Below are positions 22,722 to 34,761 of a stretch of DNA of 64,000 bases, piece after piece. Position 1 is the stretch's first letter; every line of letters begins with the position of its first letter. Source of the DNA: Umbelopsis ramanniana AG (Eukaryota; Mucoromycota; Umbelopsidomycetes; Umbelopsidales; Umbelopsidaceae). The position numbers were made by a program, and so were the translations under genes. Location of the stretch: contig NW_026252088.1 in the NCBI RefSeq assembly GCF_025399195.1, positions 310,001 to 374,000 of the forward strand, given 5' to 3'. The notes beneath the pieces are model-generated. The model ran no database searches and was not told the origin of the DNA. It saw nothing but the letters and a program-made list of their open reading frames with translations.

Positions 22722-24845
22722 ATGCCTGTTACTCGAGGTGATAAACTTAATGGCCGTATATTCGACTATGTCGTCATAGGAGGTATGTCTGGATATTCTC
22801 AGGCGAGATAATGTATAGGTTTATTGACGCTCTCGTGAACTGGGATAAGGTGGCACCGGAGGCTGCGTCCTAGCCAGTCGGCTTTCTGAGGACCCAGCTA
22901 ACCGGGTTTTGTTGCTGGAGGCAGGTACAAGTGATGGAAATATCATGGCAGCTAGGATCCCCATGCTCTATCCCCGCTTACACGAGGACACTCGATACGA
23001 TTGGGGGATTACGACTGTAAAGCAAAAGCACGCTTACGACCGAGAGTTAATTTGGCCGCGCGGAAAACTTCTCGGTGGCTGTAGTAATGTGAATGCTATG
23101 ATAGTAGGTTTTCGAGGTCAAAAGAAAGTTGCAACTGTTGTGCCGACCATGGATTAATCCAATTTCACTCAAAATTTGTAGTTGCAACAATGTGCTCCCG
23201 CTGATTATGACTCGTGGGGAATTGAAGGATGGGCGTTCAACGACCTGTTGCCATATTTCAGGAAAGCGGAAACATATAACCCTGCTCAAAACATGCCGTA
23301 TCACGAAGAGCTACACGGTATGATATCTCAAAAATCATTGTTGCAGACCATGGTTTACGTTAACATATGAGCTTCGCGGTATATAGGTAGGGATGGGCCA
23401 TGGCATACGACCAGTGTAGTTGACCAGACGCCACTAGGCCATGCATTCTTAGACGCGTGTGAAAAAGAAGGCATTCCAAGAGTCCATGATATCAACGGCC
23501 ATGTCAGTTGCGGCGCTTTAACATTCCAAACGTTTTCTTTCAATGGTCGTCGCTCCATGATATCCAGTGCATACTTATCCCCAAGCGTATTAGCAAGACC
23601 AAATTTGACAGTTGGCCTCGGATGCCATGTAACCAAGATTATTTTCAGTGCTGACGGGAGTGTTGCCGAAGCGGTGCAATACCAGACAAAGCAGAATGGC
23701 CATACCTTTACCGTTAGAGTAGCAAGAGAGGTTGCGGTGTGTGCAGGTGCAATCCAATCTCCTCAGGTAATACTATCGTTTAACTCTTCCTCCGTTTCTA
23801 CGTAAATGCTCACTATCCAGACCAGATATTGATGCTTAGTGGAATCGGACCTGGTCGTCATCTGGAGGAACACAAAATACCGGTGATTCACAACCTTGAA
23901 GGTGTAGGTGAAAATATGGCTGACCACAATAGAATTCCTCTATTATACGAGACAATCCCGGGCTACTCTTTAAATGGCTTGCAAGCATCTATACCTAAAC
24001 TCGTCTACAACTTTTACCGCGGCCTCGTACATAACGATGGTCCATTGACTCGCCCTATCATTGAAGCAGCAGCCTACTTCCGCATCCCTGTAAGCTATTT
24101 GGAAGCGTTTTTCATCACAAACTTATAAGTATATCTATGTGCTTATCTTTATTGTTCAATAGGACGGCCCTTGTAACGCTAGTGCATCCGACTCGCCTCA
24201 TTTCGAAATTTTTGAAGCTCCCTATCTTATTAATCAGGACCCTCTGGTTCTCAAGAACACAGAAGGAACCAGCGTTTTTATCGTTCTATTAAGCCCATTC
24301 TCATTGGGCACTGTGCGCTTAGCCTCATCCAATCCTTGGAGCAAAGCGCTTGTGGATCCTAAAGTGCTATCCGATTCACGAGATGTAGAGCTCTACGTCG
24401 CTGCGTTCAAAAAGACCCTGGCTATAGTGAACCAACCTGGGTTTTCTAAATATCTGAAACGAGAGATTCAGCCTGGTCCTCTGTCTACGGATGAGCAAAT
24501 TGCTGATTATGTGCGAAAAGAGATCGTAACAACCTACCATCCTGCTGGTACTTGTAAGGTATGTGTATTTTGCCACACCATCAAACGATAATTTCCATTG
24601 AACGCTCCTTTAACCTTCACGTTCAGATGGGCGCCAAAGCAGACTCTACTTCAGTAGTGGATGCGAATTTGATTGTACACGGCACCAAAAATCTCAGAGT
24701 AGTGGATGCTTCGGTATTCCCTCGTATTCCTGGTGGTCAAATCTGCTGGCCTGTCATCGCTACTGCCGAGAAGGCGGCAGATATGATAAAACATCACAAG
24801 CTGATGAACAATCCACCACGATACATCCTTGAGGCTAAACTTTGA
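22722..24845 (+). CDS. GMC-family FAD oxidoreductase (choline dehydrogenase / aryl-alcohol oxidase type)
   Basis: Flavoprotein alcohol oxidase or dehydrogenase. Exon 1 is 22722-22782 (MPVTRGDKLNGRIFDYVVIGG) and exon 2 starts 22850. Together they give the Rossmann GGGTGG loop and the VLLLEAG strand. GMC signature 1 is WPRGKLLGGCSNVNAMI and signature 2 is GAIQSPQILMLSGIG. The catalytic-site block TTYHPAGTCKMG provides the conserved histidine. The C-terminus RIPGGQICWPVIATAEKAADMI matches the FAD/substrate block. There are about seven exons. No signal peptide is seen, which favours an intracellular enzyme. Substrate cannot be assigned from sequence alone. The gene runs convergently into HIS4, 165 nt between stops. 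Confidence 0.92.
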
Positions 24846-24967
24846 GCAACGGATGAATTTAAGCATTATGGCATCTTTAATAATAGTTTAAATTCTTTTT
24901 ATTTTATATTATTCAGTCAAAAGATTCTGACAATCTTGAAGGACAAAATACAATGAGGGGCATTTTT

Positions 24968-24971
<4 letters not shown>

Positions 24972-25012
<41 letters not shown>
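24972..25012. repeat. (TC)n/(GA)n microsatellite abutting the HIS4 stop codon
   Basis: About 20 perfect TC dinucleotides on the plus strand, preceded by a T-run. Read on the minus strand the repeat begins within the TAG stop codon of HIS4 (25013-25011) and continues as (AG)n into the 3' UTR. It lies in the 165-nt gap between two convergent genes. Confidence 0.95.
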
Positions 25013-25017
<5 letters not shown>

Positions 25018-27669
25018 CTCAAATCAGCGACTCTTATAGCAACTGCATTACGATGAGCTTCTAAACCCTCACGTTCAGCCAGCTGCATAACAGTGTCGCC
25101 CAGACGGTTAAGACCATCTGCAGTCAATTGTTGTGAAGTGATGTGTTTGACGAAAGTTAACGTGTTGACACCAGAGTACATGCGGGAGTAGCCATATGTA
25201 GGCAAGGTATGGTTGGTTCCGGAGGCGTAGTCACCACAGCTATAGAAGTTGAGGAGTACGTGATTTGTTAGTTTCATAACAAGGCTCGTTATTCAGTAGA
25301 TGTGAAAGATCTTACCTCTCTGGAGAGTATGCACCGACAAAAACGCTACCAGCATTTTGAACAAGGGGAATAGCATCTTCAGCATTGTCAATGTGCAAAA
25401 TAAGATGCTCTGGTGCGTAGTCGTTGGAGAAATCCATAGCTTCTGACAAATTGGCTACTCGCAGGGTGTAGCTCTTGGGGATGCTCTGTCTGACAATATC
25501 AACGCGTGGGAGTCGTGATGCTTGAACATGGATTTGTTCTTCAATCTCTGCCAATTTCTCGTCAGTAATACCGGCAGCAACAAGGACGACTTGAGAGTCG
25601 GCTCCGTGCTCAGCTTGGGACAAGAGGTCAGATGCAACATAAGCAGGGTTTGAGTTTTGATCGGCGACAACAAGAACTTCAGAAGGACCGGCAGGCATAT
25701 CGATGGAAACAAGGCAAGAAGAGTCGTTTTGGGCAAGCATCTTAGCAGCTGTTACATACTGATTGCCAGGACCGCAAATCTTGTCAACCTTGGGAATGGT
25801 TTCGGTACCATAAGCCATGGCGGCAACAGCTTGAGCACCACCGGCAGTAACAACGTGAGTGGCGCCAACCTTGTGAGCAACGTACATGACGTCGGGAACA
25901 ATACTTCCATCAGGGCGAGGAGGTGTGGCAAGAACGATCTGCTTACAGCCAGCAACCTTGGCTGGGATACCAAGCATCAAGGCTGAAGAGGGAAGAACAG
26001 CGGTACCACCGGGAACATACAAACCAACCTTCTCGATGGGTCTAGCGAATCGTGAGCAAACAACACCAGGCATAGTCTCGACAACTAAAGTTTCTCTATC
26101 CATTTGAGCGTCATGGAATTTGTAGATGTTGTCGTAGGCTTGATCAATAGCGGCCTTAGTCTTCTCATCCAACTGCATGCATTCAGGAGAGAAAGGTGCT
26201 TTGATGACAGTAGTGGGCAATTGAACACGATCGAATTTGGCAGTGAGCTCAAGCACAGCAGCATCACCACGTTCGCGAACAGCATTGATGATGGGAGTGA
26301 CTCTGCTCATGATGTCGGAAGAGTTGATGATGGGTCTCTTCAAGAGATCCGCTCGCTCCTTTGATGAGATCTTAGTGGCATCGTGGTAATTCATTTTGAT
26401 ACGTCCACTCTCTGTAGCAACAGGTTGTGGAGCTGCAGCTGGTTGTGCAGGCGCTGCTGGTTTTTCGCTGTTGTTCTGTGCTGCCTCCCACTTGGGCTTT
26501 GCATTTCCAGGTCTGCGAGAGATCTTCAATGACTTCTTGTCCAAGTTCTTCTCAATGTCGCTGACAGAAACGCCAGCAGCAACACACCGGGTGATGGCGA
26601 AATAAATCAAATCTGCTGCTTCCCATGCGACGTCTTCCTTGGTGTTCGCTTCACACAATTCTTCGGCTTCCTCCATGATCTTGGCGTTAAGAAGCTTGGC
26701 ATCATTGAACAGACGAGCAGTGTATGAGCCTTCTGGTGCATTTTGTTTGCGCTGGAACAAAGTCTTCTCCAAAGCGCTAATACCACTTTCAGCACCAAAG
26801 CATGACTTTGTGTTGAGGTGGCAGAATCCACTTCCATTTTGGCGAACTGTAAACTGAAGAGCATCAGCGTCGCAGTCGAATTGAACATTCAAAAGAGTTT
26901 GAGTGGCTCCTGAAGTGGCTCCCTTGTACCAAAGACCACGGGTTCTTGATTGATAGACACCAGTGCCAGTTTTAATGGATTCGGCAACGCTTTCAACACT
27001 GGAGTAAACGAGACCCAATGCAACCTTACGTTCATCAACGACCATGGTGGGGTAGAGTCCGTCGGCACGATCAGTGATAGCGGAGGCCATGAAAGCTTGA
27101 CCAATGTTAATCTTGCCTGATTCTGCTGGAGAGGAGGTTGTCAAGAATTGCTTGGGAACGATAACATCTAAATTAACCTTGTCTAAGCTTGAGATCAACT
27201 CCAATTGGGGGGCGCGATCTGTCAAAACACAGATACGGCGAGCACCACCTTCAGGCAGAAGGTTCTTTTTGGCTGATACAGCGAACTCAACAACGTTGGA
27301 GTCCTGAGCGATGGTTGCTAAGTCACCGGCCAAAATGTAAACTGAGGGCTGATGGGCGGCTTGCTGAATTTTGCTCAGGGACTGACTTGAGCCGACAACC
27401 ACACCGAGTCTTTGGGGTGAAACGTGGTTGATATCGTTCTCAATTTGAAGGTAGGTATCAAGATTGAAAATGATCTTGCCGACACCAGCGTCGAGTAGCT
27501 TCAAGGCATCGTCAACGTTGGAAGCGCACAACCAGTAAGTGGCCTTTGAGTCATTTCCAAGAACGCTTTCGTAGTTAGCAATGGTGACATTTTCAGCAAG
27601 AACATCCGAGAAGAAAGCTAAAAAGTCTTTCTGTGAGCCATTAGACTCGTCGAAAGCGGGAATTATCAT
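25011..27669 (-). CDS. his4: Trifunctional histidine biosynthesis protein (PRA-CH / PRA-PH / histidinol dehydrogenase)
   Basis: Catalyses steps 2, 3, 9 and 10 of histidine synthesis in one fungal polypeptide. Two exons, 27669-25316 and 25239-25011, give 860 aa. Residues about 200-320 are phosphoribosyl-AMP cyclohydrolase (LYPTMVVDE, GLWYKGATSGATQ, GSGFCHL). About 320-410 is phosphoribosyl-ATP pyrophosphohydrolase (KIMEEAEELCEA, WEAADLIYFA). The remainder is histidinol dehydrogenase (GLYVPGGTAVLPSSALML, GPGNQYVTAAKML, SIDMPAGPSEVLV, YAPEHLI). The 76-nt intron splits S of ERSCGDYASGTNHTLPT. The first 200 residues form the usual degenerate N-terminal region of HIS4 proteins. All key motifs look intact. 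The stop codon touches a microsatellite. Confidence 0.97.
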
Positions 27670-27801
27670 GTCGAAATGAAGAGGTAGAGGGAAGTCTTTC
27701 TAAAACACACCACAAAAAAGAAACTGCAAGGTACTCAAAAATGTGTCATTGCAGCTGTGACTGCATTTCGGTATCTCATCAATTTTTATTATTAAATTCA
27801 A

Positions 27802-29318
27802 TTACGCCTCGCCATTAGTTTCGTCGGGAGGAAATCCATCATCAACCTTTCTTCTGAATATAGTGATCTCCTGCTGCTTGAAATAACGTCTGTTCTCCTC
27901 ATCTATGAGAACAAGATTAAGATAATATCTCGTGGAATACTTCTTGTTGATGTCTGCGAAACGATGAAGAGTTAGGTAAGTGTGCCATCTGTTGTGGCGC
28001 GTGGTTCATCATTACTTACCGCGGAAAGTAGGCGTCAGCTCAAAACCTCCCAAGAATAGTCTGATAGGAATGGTCTCTCCTGTTGTAGAGAGCAATGGTC
28101 AGAAACAAAAATAACTTGCAAGAACAGGTGAATTTGAAATATACAAACCCCGCACAGGAGCACCGTCCATAATCTCAAACTTGGTGATCGTTTCGCTTTC
28201 ATTGTAAAGATTAGGGGCTATAGAGTAATGATCAGTTTCAGAGCCATTCAAAGATATTACTTTTGAATTTACATACCAGCACCAGTGGTTTCGCGTCTGA
28301 TGATAGATAGTTCCATATGTTTGATCTTGATACGTACAAGTAGGAAGTAGATTTTACCTACAATGACGTCCTTCATATGGTACCTAAGCAAGACATGAAA
28401 AGGTCGATCAATGAGTCAATCTAATGAGAACGTCGAGTTACTTCATCAGGTTTCAACTTACATGGACTTGTTGTATTCAAATTCAATATGCAGGCAATCC
28501 TCAATACCAACTTCCATTTTAATTGAGTTGTTGAGGTCAGCGGGCAATGTGTAGGAATAAACCCAAATATCTCGCTCCTTGACCAAATCTGCCATTCTTC
28601 GCGCTGCAGTGACACGCACAAAGTATCTATATTGCAGTTATCGAGTTGGTCAAAATGGCTCCAGAAGGAATACTTATCGTACCACGTGCACCTACCTTAG
28701 CTTGGCATTGATTCCATAGTAGCATTCATATTGTTTTTCAACGTTTTTGAACTCAAAATCAAAGCTGGTGGCCTGTCTCATGTCACCGGGGGCTGCTAAT
28801 TCTTGAGATAACGCCAAAAACTCGGTCGTTTTGCTACCACTTTGTGTAAGGTCTACCCAGAGGAGCAATAGTCAGTCGACAATGAACACGGTTTTTTCAA
28901 TCGTTGATGATGAAGCCTACCTATGCTACCGACGAATTCAATTTTGATGCCGTTATGTTCAACCTTCTTTCCGTCTCTAGGTCTGATTGTCACCTTAGTT
29001 CATAAGAGGCTGATTAGTATGACATTCTTGGCATTCATACTGTTCGATGTGCAGCTAGAACGGAACTCAGGCATGAGGCAGAATGAACTGTACCTTTCCT
29101 TTGACGGTTTCTCCATCCAAATACAAAGGCATGGATTCACGATGATCTTTATCAACCTTGACGTCTACATGCTTTCGGTGCTCCTCGCCTGCGAAGGTGA
29201 TATCAATGTCCACAGGGGTAGAAAGTCCAAATAAACTCTAAAGATTGTTTTAAACAGGTTCAGTATGTCAATATATAGTCGTACATGATACTAATGAGGT
29301 ACGTACTGCCATAGCCAT
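27802..29318 (-). CDS. vps26: VPS26, retromer subunit (arrestin fold)
   Basis: Core component of the retromer trimer (VPS26-VPS29-VPS35), which recycles cargo from endosomes to the Golgi or plasma membrane. About eight exons on the minus strand. A tiny first exon, MAMA, runs 29318 to about 29307 and splices to SLFGLSTPVDIDITFAG. Further blocks are PLYLDGETVKGK, HNGIKIEFVGSI, ELAAPGDMRQATSFDFEF, LRYFVRVTAARR, IEDCLHIEFEYNKS, MKDVIVGKIYFLLVRIKIKHME, FEIMDGAPVRGE, PIRLFLGGFELTPTFRDINKKYSTRYYLNLVL and a C-terminal EENRRYFKQQEI. This is the full arrestin-like protein. The stop TAA lies at 27804-27802, about 130 nt beyond the HIS4 start, so both minus-strand genes are close but separately promoted. 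Confidence 0.95.
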
Positions 29319-29857
29319 CTTGGAGAAGGATTGAGGTCTAAATGATACTGGTTAGCTGCAGTTACTTGGGCGGCGGCATTTGCTTCGCAGCGCGGAGTTA
29401 TAAGTCACCTGACTTAGCTCTAACATGCAGCCAGGAAACGGAAAGTGTATGAAGTATAGAGCCCATGTTATTGTAATGTTATAACCTTCGAGAATAGATA
29501 TATTTGAATAGCAATTAAACTGATAGTGTAGGTGATGGCGCTGTTGTTGAGAAAGATGCCTCCAATGGATACATTATGTTCAGCTGCCAAGTTATTAGCC
29601 ATCTGTTGTGAATTCATGCCAACAAAGATATCGAATGAAAGAAGAAACTGGCCAGTAGGAAGAGCTCCATGTACTCATAATTAGGAATTTACTTCGGTCT
29701 TTTACTACCTTCATTACGATCACAGTTCGCGAAGGGAGCTTTGTCGAAGATACTTTGTGACAAGACTGCTTGCCCCGATTGGGCACAAAATTTACCGCAT
29801 TTTTTTTTTTTTTGCCTATGCGTGCAGTTTGAATTGAGACGCTTGGAAGACCTTAAC
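29319..29857. other. Divergent intergenic region VPS26 / F-box gene
   Basis: About 540 nt between the divergent starts of VPS26 (-) and the F-box gene (+). It holds a T-run near 29801-29813 followed by GCGTGCAG at 29820-29827, which could be the end of a 5'-leader intron for the F-box gene. No coding sequence is supported. Confidence 0.45.
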
Positions 29858-31139
29858 ATGTTGACAATAGAAACCATTCCGCAGAACGTCTTGATAGAGT
29901 TGGCATTCTCTTTGGATCCAGCGGACATTGCCCGCTTAGCACAAACATGCAAAACTTTCTTTCAAATCTACTCTAGTAATGAGTTGTGGAGAAGGTAATG
30001 TGTCCGACTTAACTTCACCTTTCACTTTTACACTACACCGTTTGACCTTTCATAATTCCATGCAGCAAAACTCATCACGATTTCGGAAACTTGTTTGCTG
30101 TGTATCACATTCTTACAACTTCTGGTTTGGAGCTTGATCCAGCTTTAGGCGCTAAATTTGCCAATGAACCAAGTAATTGGAGGCAGTATTATATCGAAAA
30201 AAACAATGCTGTAAACGGAACCGACGCTCAGAATAACGCTTTACTCCACGAAGGCGAAGAAGAGTATATCAAAGCCCAAAAGGACCTTCAATCGTTCCAA
30301 GATAGTCAAGATGTGACGATCTTGAGCCGCGTTGCTTCCAAGCTAGTTTGGATTCTAGGTAGGCTAAAGAATTCTCTGAACGCTTCGCGAAACAGATCAC
30401 TGAAGCTTTCTGTCAAAAAGATGTGTTCCCTGGTCATGCTGGATGTTACCACCTTCTTGGATTTATCCTGTATATCCTCAATAGGTTGGAAGAGGCGATG
30501 ATGTTATTAGATTTTGGTCGAACTGTCGACCCCGAGTATGAGCCTATTGATGGTACGTATTTCGTACTCTAAACCTCCTATTTACAGCTGGGTACTTATG
30601 GGTTTACTTTATTTTAGACTTAGAAGAGGAGATCTCTAAAATTCTTAATGGTTACAAAGGGAGCGAAGGTATAGTTTGCTGCACTAGCCGTCCCAAATCA
30701 TCAACCCCATTCAAGTACTAACTTTCCAAGTGATATTAGAAGAGGAACCTTTAATTAAAGATCACGAGCTAACACCAAAGCTTGCCGAAGTGCTGAGTGA
30801 GATTTTCGAAACATTTGACCAAGATCATGATGGCGCACTCAACAACCAAGAACTTGGCAACTTCATCTTTACCACAAACGGATCCCATCCTCCTCCACAA
30901 TTTCTAGTTCAAATTGCTCAAAGGTTTGGTGGAACAGAACGCTATTGGCTTACAAAGGATGGATTTTTGGTAAAACGCAGTTCCCATAAGTTATCAATTG
31001 TTCAAATTTCTAGTACTAATCGCTTCGTCCTTAGGCATTTTATTTGGAGCAAACGTTAGATGACCCAACAGAGACGCGGAGTGATTTGTCAGTACACGGT
31101 TACGATGGACAAACGTTACAAAAGATGATGCAAGAATAG
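29858..31139 (+). CDS. F-box protein with TPR-like middle and C-terminal EF-hand
   Basis: Architecture recognised but not the orthologue. Residues 1-46 are an F-box (IPQNVLIELAFSLDPADIARLAQTCKTF), which would bind Skp1 in an SCF ubiquitin ligase. The middle has a helical block (WRQYYIEKNNAV) and a TPR-like pair (GHAGCYHLLGFILYILNRLE, EAMMLLDFGRTVDPEYEPID). Near the end lies a canonical EF-hand loop, DQDHDGALNNQE, with Asp at 1, 3, 5, Gly at 6 and Glu at 12. Exons are 29858-29994, 30066 to about 30310, about 30367-30552, 30618-30668, 30731-30969 and 31035-31139. The second-third exon junction is doubtful: the frame changes near 30310-30367, best explained by a 66-nt intron with a weak GTCAAG donor and AAAG acceptor. 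A sequencing or real frameshift is the alternative. Confidence 0.75.
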
Positions 31140-31345
31140 ACGTACTTCAACAAACTTGCATTTCCTAGAGCCACCAAATTTCAACGATTCTCTCGTCGCT
31201 TTCTTTGGGAGGAGAGGCTTTTTATTTTTTCACAATTCACTTTTTACGACCACCTATCGTTATATACCGTTAGTGGCTGAATACATAAAATATGCAATAA
31301 TTGTTCTAATACCAGCGTAGCAATGCAAAGCCGGTAGGCGGTCAT

Positions 31346-33218
31346 CTACTTCTTAATGTAAGGTGCAAGTTTTCTGAGAGCCACGACAGCGTCTTCCAAA
31401 ACGTCGTCTGATTTACAGAAAGCAAAGCGAGCAAAATCCTCAGCGAGGTTACGGTTCTCTTTGGAGTAAAATTCGGATGGTGGGATGGCAACAACTCCAA
31501 TTTCCTTGGCGAGCCAATAGCACATTTTAAAGTCTTTAGCGCGAGATTCCAAAATATCAGGGAACTCATAGTTGTTGGGGAATTGCACGTTGGTTGTGTT
31601 AACAAGAATGAAATAAGAGCCATCGGGTACTGTATAGGGTAAACCAAGTTCATCAAAGACAGCTGATAGAATCTGTCTCTTCTTAGTATATGCCTTGATT
31701 TGATCTTGGAAATAAGGTAAATCCTGACTCTTTTCCAAGCCAATTGCCAATGCTTCCTGGCAAGGAGAATTAACACAGAACACAACACGAGTATGTGCGG
31801 CCAGTGAGTACTGAATAAGTTCGTTAGGACCAATTAGCCATCCTACACGCCATCCAGTAGCAGCGTATGACTTGCCGCCAGAGCCAACAGTTATCGTTCT
31901 ATCCCAAAAGTTCTTCAAAGTGGCAATGCGAACTTGTTTGGCGGGTTCATAATAGAGGCGATCGTACTGTGGGACAAGGCGTTAGTATACAGTCAATTCT
32001 CAATACGCAGGATTCCAATACTCACCACTTCGTCAGATAGGATAATCAGGTTGTGTTCCTCAGCAACGTCACCGATGGCAATCAATTCCTCTTCGTCAAA
32101 GACTTTTCCAATTGGGTTGTGAGGAGTGTTGATCACAATCATTCTTGTTCTCTTGGTGATTTTGCTACGAAGCTCATTGATATCCAACTTCCATTCATGC
32201 GAAGAAATGTTCTCGGTTGCTGCCTTGGCTGGGGCTCTCAATGGAACATAAACGGGGACACCTCCATTCATGGTGATATTAGACTAGAAAAACGACGCAG
32301 TAAGCACAAATAATGGAGACATTGAAATGAGCTGAGCTCTTGCACTTACGATATATTGATCAAAAAATGGTTCCATGCAAATAACTTCATCGCCTTCATC
32401 CAGAAATGCCGCAAAAGTAGCAAACATTCCTACGACGCATATGGTCAGGAACGTATGGACACAGTGGCAACTCGTGCTCCCAGATAGCATCAATAAATAC
32501 CTTCATTTGCGCCAGCAGTAACAATCACTTCAGATTCGGGGTCAAGTTGTCGTCCGAAAAGTGGGCTGTACGATTTAGCCAAGGCTTGTCTCAGCCTAGG
32601 TCGTCCTCGTGGGTGACTTGAAAAAACACATGAGTAATTCAGCGCGGATCTAAATTTTGAAGCATCGTCATACAACATCTATACCTGTACTGATTGGATC
32701 CAACGTCATGAATGGCTTGGTTGGCGGCTTCCTGTACGAAATCAGGGGGGTTGAAGCTGAGCAAATAATTAGTTACCGTAGTGATGTGACGGAAGCATAT
32801 GGAAAATGTCATACTTCATGAAACCTTGTCCTAGATTGATGGCCTTTGTTTCTACAGCCAAAGGTGTGAAAATAGACCATACTAAAACATAGCATCATCA
32901 GGAAAATTTTAAAATGTAAACTTTAGCAAACTTGATAGCTGTGGATAGTCATAGGCTACAGTGGTCCTAAAGAGCTAGGTTGCATAAGTCTAACATACCA
33001 TCACGTTCGAAATGAGCAACTTTTTGGGAGGGCCCAATAGCTGGCTTCTTCAAATTATTAGACATGTTAAAACGTTTAGTTGTCAAGGATTGTCTCGGTT
33101 TACAAGTTGAGTAAACTATCGAATTTCCGAGGCGATTGGCGTTACGAGCAATGTTCCTCAACATGCAAAAAGTGACCTGCCCTGTCAAAGGTTGAGCCGA
33201 CGAAGTCAGCGGAGTCAT
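31346..33218 (-). CDS. bna3: PLP aminotransferase class I, kynurenine aminotransferase / cysteine-S-conjugate beta-lyase type
   Basis: Fold-type I PLP enzyme. The closest family is kynurenine-oxoglutarate transaminase (KYAT, yeast Bna3), which makes kynurenic acid and can cleave cysteine conjugates. About seven exons on the minus strand. The N-terminal MLRNIARNANRLGNSIVYST is basic and amphipathic, which suggests a mitochondrial presequence; MSNNLKKPAIG further in could serve as a cytosolic start. Family blocks are INLGQGFM, YSHPRGRPRLRQALAKSY, VTAGANEGMFATFAAFLDEGDEV, PHNPIGKVF and LIILSDEVYDRLYY. GSGGKSYAATGWRVGW carries the PLP lysine. The C-terminus ARFAFCKSDDVLEDAV matches the family. 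First exon 33218-33000 ends in GAT G, completed by TATGG to encode VWSIFTPLAVETKA. Substrate is inferred from family only. Confidence 0.9.
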
Positions 33219-33502
33219 CGTGACTGCGAATGGTGCAACGCCTTTAAGCTGGGGAAGGATGGTTTATGAACTTTATTGTTGGACCTTGCATACAACCCGT
33301 CTTCAATAAAGGTTTTCAAATAGCTACTGTTACACTTTTTTCTGTCATAATATTGTTTTTTTTTTTGTTAACTGAAGCCTTTGTCTAAAAGCTATACAGA
33401 ACGATAAATTTAACATGAACAATTGGAAAGAGGTAATAAGTAATATCTACAAGCATGTTACGAAGAACGGAATATTTCCCAAAAGAAACACGTATAAAAT
33501 GT

Positions 33503-34761
33503 TTACTTCTTTGCGGTCGCGAGATGTTTCGTATGGATATGCTCCATTCCGGTGTCATCATAATTTCCACGACAAACAGGGATCGTCTGAATCCAGCTAT
33601 CCTGCAACACTTGATCGATGGATGGCCGCTCAGCAGCATTGGGGTCAAGCATATTGTACATAGTAGGAGCTGAACCGGCCGGTAGCTTCGTAAATGGTTC
33701 AAAAGCTCGAGATTCTCTGGCTTTGACATACAAATGGTAATTGGGATCATCTTGCTTTGATACCCTCCACGGTATCGATCCGGCTTGCATGCTATAAAAG
33801 ATGATAGCACTGGACCATATGTCGACCTTGATGGCATCGTAAGGTTCTTTAGCCCATATTTCTGGTGCAATATACGGTTCGGAGCCATATACACCATCAC
33901 TTAGGTGTCGCTTTTTCTCCCATGTCATTTGCACAACGTCCGAGACACCAAAATCGGTTATCTTCAAACAATTGCCGGCCAGCAGCAAATTTTCAGGTTT
34001 GAGGTCTCGATGTGCCACACCAACTGAATGCAGATATTTTATGCCGTCCAGCAGCTGTCGGAAGTTGCAGTTAATTTCAGTTTCCGTCATCTGACCTGCC
34101 TTAATGGCAGTGAACAAGTCGCCACCATAGCACTGATAAGATAGCGTTAGCTTCAAAACCCGGCATAGTCAACAAAGACATCATGACATACATATTCCAT
34201 AACAATGCACCAGCGCTTTTGTTCATCCATCACCAAATCGACTGTTTCCACAACATTCCTATGCCGGAAAGTGGAGCTAATGCAAAACTCGCTCGTCAGC
34301 TTCTTCATATAAGACTTTTCGCTCTCTCCTTTACGTCGTTTTCGATACTCCTTGACAGCGTAAAGCTTTTCTGTTTTTGAAGTCTTATCTAACTTGTGTG
34401 CTAGTCGAACGACGGCTGTGGCCCCTTTGCCAATACTACCACGTTCGCAAACTCCATATTTTGATAGCAAAGATGTACTTTCGACAGCTGATGCGACGCT
34501 TGGTGCTTGATGTGTCGAGGATTTGTGCTTCTCATGATGACCATCAGTAGAGTTATATTCCATGGTCGACTGTCTTGACACGGACGGTGTTCCATTTGGA
34601 TGAAGAAACTTGTTCACAAAACTCAGTTTCTTTACATGCTTTGGTTTGTTGGGATCGGTAGACGATAGCGTGCTGGTGCGACTTGAAGAGACAACCGCAC
34701 CGCTATCAGAGGGTCGTAGTTGGCTATCTTTGTTGGAATCTGTTATGGCTCCTCCTGCCAT
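33503..34761 (-). CDS. Ser/Thr protein kinase, HAL4/SAT4-like (NPR/HAL fungal family)
   Basis: Two exons on the minus strand, 34761-34192 and 34132-33503, about 400 aa. An N-terminal Ser/Thr-rich tail of about 115 residues contains KKLSFVNKFLHPNGTPS, a feature of fungal HAL-type kinases. The kinase domain is complete: glycine loop IGKGATAVVRLA, lysine in YAVKEYRKR, EYCYGGDLF hinge, HRDLKPENLLL catalytic loop, ITDFGVSDV metal motif and APEIW. In budding yeast HAL4/HAL5 stabilise the K+ transporters Trk1/2 and related kinases regulate nutrient permeases. A similar role here is inference. The 59-nt intron lies exactly at the hinge codon. It is divergent from the GABA aminotransferase gene with 863 nt between starts. 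Confidence 0.9.

Noticed and set aside
25455-27431. Several frames of 65-109 codons on both strands inside HIS4
   Set aside because: They are other-frame shadows of a single well-conserved enzyme.
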